Source: Bacteroides oleiciplenus YIT 12058 (lineage in GTDB: Bacteria > Bacteroidota > Bacteroidia > Bacteroidales > Bacteroidaceae). From it: 64,000 nucleotides of DNA. The translations under genes were made by a program, and so were the position numbers. Shown here in pieces: positions 59,522 through 64,000 of the stretch. The stretch is from contig NZ_JH992944.1 in NCBI RefSeq assembly GCF_000315485.1, positions 698,485 through 762,484 on the forward strand, given 5' to 3'. The notes under the pieces are model-generated. The model worked only from the letters and a program-made list of their open reading frames with translations. It was not told the origin of the DNA and made no database searches. The stretch's first letter is position 1, and each line of letters opens with the position of its first letter.

Positions 59522-60472
59522 TTATTTATCTTTTATATTTACCACCCGCACCGGTTGGGTAGCAGGCACTAATCCCGACTTTAAAATAATCCGCTGTCCC
59601 CGGTCGGAAGAGAGGAAAGAGGCAAATCCCCACGGAAGAGCGCTCCGCGGATCGTTCAACAGGACATAGATGCTGCGTGTCAACGGATAATCACCGTAAA
59701 ACAAATATGCCTGATAGGGTTTGAAACTGTTTTCCGGCGTTGCCTTGTCGGCAGCGCTGACGGACATCACCCGTACTTCTTTGCTAAAGGAAAGCCCTGT
59801 GCTGTCATTACGGTCGCTCAGCCAATTCACGCCAATAATACCGATAGCATCAGGAGTCTTTGACACATAGTCGATAACCTCTCTATTAGTCTTCAACGCC
59901 TTTACCTGGTTCGACAACGGAGCACCCTTACAAATGGAATCTACCGCAAAACGTACGGTACTGGAATTCTTGTTATCGAATACCAAACTGATATCCTTCA
60001 ACCGGGATGCCGAATAAATGTCTTTCCATTGTGTGGTCTTTCCCGTCAGGATGTTGCGGATTTCATTCACAGTAATCAGTGTATCGGGATTATCTTTATT
60101 GGTAATCAACGCTAATCCATCCGTGGCAATCTTTATCTCCTGTGGGAAGAACTTCCGGCTATTGAAAGAGTTCATCTCCTCCGGTGTCAGTCTGCGACTG
60201 GTTATTGCCAACCGCAGACTGTCCTTGAGCAATAGATTGACGGCTTCCACTTCCGTCACATAACGGGGCACAATTCCCGCCAAAGGAAATAGTCCTTCAA
60301 ACACATCCACCTCTTCCTGCACGATAGGCTGAAAACTTTCGTCCGCAGCAATCGCTATCACACCCGAAGTATATGTATCTGTCAGTCCGTCCTTGGGCTT
60401 GCTCTGGCATGCCGACATAGAAGTCAGCATCATCACCAAACCTAAAAGCTGAAGTTGTTTCACCGTTTTCAT
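59522..60472 (-). CDS. PstS-like phosphate/anion-binding lipoprotein
   Basis: A 316-residue lipoprotein of the PstS/PBP-like superfamily. I take the ATG at 60472 over one 3 codons upstream. Lipobox MLTSMSACQ. The binding-protein core shows SGVIAIAADESFQPIVQEEVDVFEGL, LALITNKDNPDTLITVNEIRNILTG and AYLFYGDYPLTRSIYVLLNDP. No pst transporter genes are nearby; instead it lies in an exbB-exbD-tonB operon, so classical phosphate uptake is doubtful and a periplasmic partner role is possible. Confidence 0.85.
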   Translation of the reverse strand: MKTVKQLQLLGLVMMLTSMSACQSKPKDGLTDTYTSGVIAIAADESFQPIVQEEVDVFEGLFPLAGIVPRYVTEVEAVNLLLKDSLRLAITSRRLTPEEMNSFNSRKFFPQEIKIATDGLALITNKDNPDTLITVNEIRNILTGKTTQWKDIYSASRLKDISLVFDNKNSSTVRFAVDSICKGAPLSNQVKALKTNREVIDYVSKTPDAIGIIGVNWLSDRNDSTGLSFSKEVRVMSVSAADKATPENSFKPYQAYLFYGDYPLTRSIYVLLNDPRSALPWGFASFLSSDRGQRIILKSGLVPATQPVRVVNIKDK

Positions 60473-60484
60473 TACACACACATA

Positions 60485-61300
60485 TTATTGTAACCTAAAC
60501 ACAACCGGTATTGTATACTTCACCGACACAGCCTTACCGTTCTGTTTGCCGGGAATCCACTTAGGCATGGACATTATCACGCGGACAGCTTCTTTGTCCA
60601 GATAAGGGTCTACACCTCTCAACACATTCACATCGCGCACACGACCATCGGCACCTACCACAAACTGACAAGTCACACGTCCTTGCGTTCCATTTTCCTG
60701 AGCAATAGTCGGATACTTCATGTTCTTGCTGATGAACTGCATCATCTCTGCCTGACCACCAGGGAACTGAGGCATTTGCTCTACCATATCAAAGACCTTT
60801 TCAGGTTCCGGCTCGGCTTGCGTAACCACTTGTTTCAGGTCGGCAATATCCTTACCGTTTGCTTCGTCATTACCTTTCACGTCGGCAATAGAGATGGCAA
60901 CTTTTGTTTCAGTCAGTTCCTTCTGGCTCTTCATTTCATCCTCATCATTTACTTCCTCGTCTTTTTTGATAACCGGGGCGGTAAACTTGATAGAGCTCTT
61001 CAAAGCAGGAGGCGGGGGAGCAACAGGCTCCACTCTCTTCATCTCTTCCTGTTTAATCTCCGGTTCTTCCAGTTGAGACAGGGTGGTAACTTCGGTCATC
61101 ACTTCCTTCTGCTTCGGTGTAGCCATCTTTATCAAAGTAGGAATGCTGAACCCTACCAATGCGATGACAATCACCAATATCACAGCGATATTATGACGTT
61201 TCGGAGAAGTCTCCCTCAACTTATAAGCACCGTATGCCTTGTTCTTGCCGTTGAATATAAGGTCACACCATTCCGAAGAACTTAAATCTACTTTAGCCAT
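60485..61300 (-). CDS. tonB: TonB-family energy transducer
   Basis: A 271-residue inner-membrane-anchored protein. Helix at about 33-53 (NIAVILVIVIALVGFSIPTLI), then a charged Pro/Glu/Lys linker (EPEIKQEEMKRVEPVAPPPP), then the TonB C-terminal domain with KNMKYPTIAQENGTQGRVTC, VVGADGRVRDVNVLRGVDP and WIPGKQNGKAVSVKYTIPVVF. It energises outer-membrane receptors; which ones cannot be told from the sequence. It belongs to the exbB-exbD-exbD operon. Confidence 0.93.
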   Translation of the reverse strand: MAKVDLSSSEWCDLIFNGKNKAYGAYKLRETSPKRHNIAVILVIVIALVGFSIPTLIKMATPKQKEVMTEVTTLSQLEEPEIKQEEMKRVEPVAPPPPALKSSIKFTAPVIKKDEEVNDEDEMKSQKELTETKVAISIADVKGNDEANGKDIADLKQVVTQAEPEPEKVFDMVEQMPQFPGGQAEMMQFISKNMKYPTIAQENGTQGRVTCQFVVGADGRVRDVNVLRGVDPYLDKEAVRVIMSMPKWIPGKQNGKAVSVKYTIPVVFRLQ

Positions 61301-61326
61301 ATTCTTACTTTTTTAGGTGTTACACA

Positions 61327-61977
61327 TTATTCGGCAATGTTCTGCGACAGTTCACCCTTGCTATCGAAGTTCTTTATCAGAAATTCGTCAGCTTCGGCAA
61401 TGTCGGTAATCACATACTTACCTATATTACATATCTGCATTTCATCGAGTGCATCAATCAGATTCTTGTACGAAGCATTATCGGTGGCTTTGATTATCAC
61501 CGTCGGCGTATCTTTCCCGCTCTTTATCTCGGCGAGCTTCTTCGAAAATTCTTCTTCTGATATCTTGAGGTCCAGTTTCTGCTGCTTCAGCTCGTTCACT
61601 TCATTTACAGCAGTTCTATTGCGTTGCAAGAGCATTGCCCGCAGACCATCCGGCTTATAGGTTGTTTCCTTCAGCGAGGTATAATCCTTATAGTTGGGCT
61701 CTCCTTCGTAATAATACATTTTATCGTCACTACCCAGCAGCAGAGTGATAGCCTGTGATGCCTTCACTTTTGACTGCTGTTCTTCGGTAATGTCCTTATC
61801 GTTACTCGGCATGCTTATCTCCATCGTCTGAGGTTTGCTCAGTGAGGTACAAAGCATAAAGAAAGTAATCAGCAACATATTCATGTCTACCATTGGTGTA
61901 AAGTCCACCCTGACAGTCATTTTCTTTTGTTTGCTCTTTCCACCTTTCTTATTGCCGCTTTCTTGTATTTCAGCCAT
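61327..61977 (-). CDS. ExbD/TolR family protein (second copy)
   Basis: A 216-residue ExbD-type protein, longer than the usual 140. It has MTVRVDFTPMVDMNMLLITFFML (membrane helix with the functional Asp in MVDMNML) and a periplasmic domain with an insertion (about residues 80-150). It forms the proton-driven motor with ExbB. It is 26 nt upstream of tonB and 15 nt downstream of the other ExbD, suggesting a heteromeric ExbD pair. Confidence 0.92.
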   Translation of the reverse strand: MAEIQESGNKKGGKSKQKKMTVRVDFTPMVDMNMLLITFFMLCTSLSKPQTMEISMPSNDKDITEEQQSKVKASQAITLLLGSDDKMYYYEGEPNYKDYTSLKETTYKPDGLRAMLLQRNRTAVNEVNELKQQKLDLKISEEEFSKKLAEIKSGKDTPTVIIKATDNASYKNLIDALDEMQICNIGKYVITDIAEADEFLIKNFDSKGELSQNIAE

Positions 61978-61992
61978 AATGTTTCCTTTCTG

Positions 61993-62598
61993 TTATTCTT
62001 CAGAAGTAGTCTTCAGAGAAGTAATCAGGTTATACCGATTCTCTCTGAGGTCCTGAAGCGAGTTCATCACATTCTTGATTACGGAATAAGGAGTATTGGC
62101 ATCCGCCTTGATGGCGATACGTAAATCTTTGTTTGTGGCACGGGCATTGCGCACCCAGGCTTTAAACTGATTATCGATACTGTCAGTAGGTATCCCCTCA
62201 TTCTTTAACACAGCGTCTTGCTGGTCTTGCGGCAAGTCAAGGTACTTCTTCATACTCTTCATCGGCACTCCGAAAGTAGATGCCAATGTGAATTTCTTAG
62301 TTTCCTCCGGAGTGAACGTCACCCCATACTCTTGCCCCATTGCTTCCAGCACGTCACGCAAGTCGGACTGCTTGTCCAGACTCATAAACACCTTTCCGTC
62401 CGGATCGACCAATATCTGAAGGATATTTGTTTCCGGAATCTTAATTTCGGAAACAGAGGCTGGAGTGCTAACCTGTACCGGTTCTTTCTTCACGAACGTA
62501 GACGTCAGCATGAAGAAGGTCAGCAGCAATACAGTCACGTCACTCATCGCCGTCATATCGATGAACGTACTTTTCTTTTTTATCTTCGCTCTACCCAT
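61993..62598 (-). CDS. exbD: ExbD/TolR family protein (first copy)
   Basis: A 201-residue ExbD-type protein with KKKSTFIDMTAMSDVTVLLLTFFML (helix; functional Asp in AMSDVTV) and a C-terminal domain ending VIKNVMNSLQDLRENRYNLIT. It differs clearly from the next gene's product, so this is not a recent duplication. It lies about 115 nt after exbB, across an AT-rich repeat. Confidence 0.92.
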   Translation of the reverse strand: MGRAKIKKKSTFIDMTAMSDVTVLLLTFFMLTSTFVKKEPVQVSTPASVSEIKIPETNILQILVDPDGKVFMSLDKQSDLRDVLEAMGQEYGVTFTPEETKKFTLASTFGVPMKSMKKYLDLPQDQQDAVLKNEGIPTDSIDNQFKAWVRNARATNKDLRIAIKADANTPYSVIKNVMNSLQDLRENRYNLITSLKTTSEE

Positions 62599-62712
62599 AA
62601 TTATTAAATTAAAAATTGAGAATTTAAAGTTGAGAAATAATAGTTGAGAAATAAAAGAATTGAGGATACTGCAGTAGTATCACTTTTTAATTCTCAATTC
62701 TCAATTTCCAAT
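62599..62712. repeat. AT-rich repeat in the exbB-exbD gap
   Basis: The gap holds AATTAAAAATTGAGAATT (62607-62624), identical to 11563-11580, several TTGAGAA words, a palindrome near GATACTGCAGTAGTATC (about 62665-62681) and the reverse words AATTCTCAATT (62689-62699) and TCAATTT. The two sets are complementary and can fold into a long stem. No gene is seen. Confidence 0.75.
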
Positions 62713-63525
62713 TTATTTATGCGTAGCGGCAAAAGTCTGTACGATAGAGAATCCAACCTCATCAAGGCTGTAAGTCAACTTATCAATCTTATTGGTATAA
62801 TAGTTATAGGAAATAACGGCAAGTGCTCCAGTCAAGATACCGAATGCCGTATTAATCAAGGCCTCAGAGATACCTTGTGACAACGCCATTGAGTCAGCAG
62901 AACCTCCGGCAGCCAAAGCAGCGAACGAACGGATCATACCAATAACCGTACCGAGCAATCCCATCAACGTACCCAAAGTAGTGATAGTACCGATAATAGG
63001 CAAGTTCTGCTCCATCATCGGCAACTCCAACGCGGTAGCTTCTTCCAGTTCTTTTTGGATGGCAAGCAATTTCTGGTCTTTAGACAGATTGGTGTCATTT
63101 TCCATTTCAGCATACTTCTTCAAAGTAGCGTTTACTACATTAGCAACAGAACCACGTTGTTTGTCACAAATTTCCTGTGCTTTCTTCATATCACCAGCAG
63201 ACAAGGCTGACTTAATATTAGCAACAAACTTAGCCAACGGGCCTTTACCGAAAGCAGCACCGATAGCAATGTAACGCTCAATACTCAGCGCAATAACGGT
63301 CAGCAAGAGAGTCTGGATAACAGGAACAATGAATCCACCTTTATAGATAGTACCGAGGAAGTTCCCAGGCAACGGATGGTTGTTCGGGTCATTGTTCATG
63401 AAGTTGGAAGGGTTTCCAAACACAAATAGATAAATAAGCACGGCTACGATAAGACAAATTACGATTACCCAACCGGCAGATTTGATGCCTTTAAAAGAGG
63501 CGGATTTCTTTTGAGTAGTTTCCAT
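62713..63525 (-). CDS. exbB: ExbB/TolQ/MotA family proton-channel protein
   Basis: A 270-residue inner-membrane protein with three main helices: SAGWVIVICLIVAVLIYLFVFG (about 16-37), one near residues 65-85 (GFIVPVIQTLLLTVIALSI), and the C-terminal pair around NLPIIGTITTLGTLMGLLGTVIGMIRSF and INTAFGILTGALAVI, the MotA/TolQ/ExbB signature. It forms the motor with the two ExbD proteins. First gene of the six-gene operon. Confidence 0.95.
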   Translation of the reverse strand: METTQKKSASFKGIKSAGWVIVICLIVAVLIYLFVFGNPSNFMNNDPNNHPLPGNFLGTIYKGGFIVPVIQTLLLTVIALSIERYIAIGAAFGKGPLAKFVANIKSALSAGDMKKAQEICDKQRGSVANVVNATLKKYAEMENDTNLSKDQKLLAIQKELEEATALELPMMEQNLPIIGTITTLGTLMGLLGTVIGMIRSFAALAAGGSADSMALSQGISEALINTAFGILTGALAVISYNYYTNKIDKLTYSLDEVGFSIVQTFAATHK

Positions 63526-63726
63526 GATGAAAAATTTAAATGGATTTGTATTAAAATTAATTTTTAAAAATAAATCGTATGGATACAGCTCTCCCTTTCA
63601 CGGCATTAATATACCGTAACCACCCGCATAACCTCACCCTAAACTTAGGGATGTAAGAGATCACCAACTTTCAGCCACATAGGGGAAAGAAGGAAAGGGG
63701 AAAAGGGAAAACTAATTTGTAGGAAA
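63526..63726. other. upstream region of the exbB operon
   Basis: No TAnnTTTG element was found on the minus strand. The region holds one short palindrome, CCCTAA-AC-TTAGGG (63637-63650), about 112 bp before the exbB ATG, which might be an operator. A purine-rich stretch follows (about 63680-63710). Confidence 0.4.
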
Positions 63727-64000
63727 TTAAATTATAATCCGTCGCAAAGTATAGATGTAGTATTCACTACTAAAGGAAGTATAATGCGGATCTTTATCCG
63801 AATAGTATAGCTTCGACTGGCCATGCACCATCAGATTCTGGTGCTGAGATAAGATTAAGAAAATCCCCTTAAGAAATAAAGAAGTTTCCATAGCTCTACG
63901 GAAACGCTGGGAATTAAAAGAATATCTTTCTGAGATGGGTTTGTTACCAAGTTCCACATCAGTAGACCACATAAACTTGGTATTAGTGAACAGACTTTTT
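63727..64000 (-). CDS. hypothetical protein, C-terminal part (cut by window edge)
   Basis: An open frame on the minus strand runs from the window edge to a stop at 63727, about 90 residues, with no start forced inside the window. The visible sequence includes FMWSTDVELGNKPISERYSF and LILSQHQNLMVHGQS and ends YTLRRIII. I do not recognise it. Base usage is AT-rich but the residue mix looks protein-like. It may be the end of a real gene continuing beyond the window or a chance frame. Confidence 0.35.
   Translation of the reverse strand, partial: KSLFTNTKFMWSTDVELGNKPISERYSFNSQRFRRAMETSLFLKGIFLILSQHQNLMVHGQSKLYYSDKDPHYTSFSSEYYIYTLRRIII

Overview
The window looks like a chromosomal segment from a Bacteroides-type bacterium (Bacteroidales). 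Evidence: many promoters match the Bacteroidetes -7 element TAnnTTTG, often TACCTTTG, with TTTG-like -33 boxes. The gene content also fits: GldH, a TamL lipoprotein next to TamB, SusC-like TonB-dependent receptor architecture, a fimbrillin-like lipoprotein, DUF3943, DUF4876, DUF6850 and DUF4857-like proteins, paired ExbD genes and RicT with a long disordered tail. No insertion sequence, prophage, integrase or CRISPR array was found. Most of the window is core chromosome with a few accessory cassettes. The species cannot be named from sequence reading alone.

Layout. 1-4.6 kb: a U32 peptidase-family gene translationally coupled to metA (minus), then a fimbrillin/FISUMP lipoprotein and metF (plus). 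4.7-7.75 kb: holB, ricT, gldH (plus). 7.7-15.2 kb: purH-mreB-mreC-mreD-mrdA-rodA (minus), the cell-elongation module. 15.3-21.1 kb: a 22-bp hairpin-unit array, an M13 peptidase and an ABC-F ATPase (minus), then a divergent DUF3943 protein. 21.2-24.7 kb: a compact plus-strand cassette of HprK-like kinase, S26 peptidase with a Ser/His active site, PqqD-like protein and ABC exporter. 24.8-32.9 kb: a sugar nucleotidyltransferase, TamL and TamB (minus). 32.9-34.5 kb: an AAA-ATPase/PD-(D/E)XK protein with degraded catalytic motifs. 34.6-40.5 kb: cyclophilin, M16 peptidase, MATE transporter and a hybrid histidine kinase (minus), divergent from an NtrC-class regulator at 40.6-42.0 kb. 42.0-42.6 kb: a clustered inverted-repeat region, a sigma-54 promoter and a small exported K/E/P-rich protein.

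42.7-52.5 kb: a large plus-strand set of TonB receptor, DUF4876-like lipoprotein, DUF6850-like barrel, Cys/His-motif lipoprotein, PepSY protein, a second 22-bp hairpin-unit array, ABC ATPase, ABC membrane protein and DUF4857-like protein. I infer a metal or metal-chelate uptake system. 52.5-54.6 kb: RluA-type pseudouridine synthase, FabG and a TetR regulator (minus). 54.9 kb: initiator tRNA-Met with promoter and terminator. 55.0-57.9 kb: a YtrA-like GntR/ABC operon (minus) with an AGTGTA-N12-TACACT operator. 58.1-63.5 kb: exbB-exbD-exbD-tonB-pstS-like-TPR (minus). The right edge carries a partial unknown reading frame.

Three things stand out most. First, the kinase/peptidase/PqqD/ABC cassette has the parts of a peptide-modification and export pathway but no recognisable cyclase or precursor. 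Second, an NtrC-type activator gene is followed directly by clustered TGTGGAA/TTCCACA repeats and a well-matched -24/-12 promoter. Third, two arrays unrelated in sequence share one design: about 22-bp units, each a small dyad with constant arms and variable loop, placed just after a stop codon. Long intergenic inverted repeats of several sequence families are also scattered through the window, and one lies inside a histidine kinase gene as an in-frame linker.
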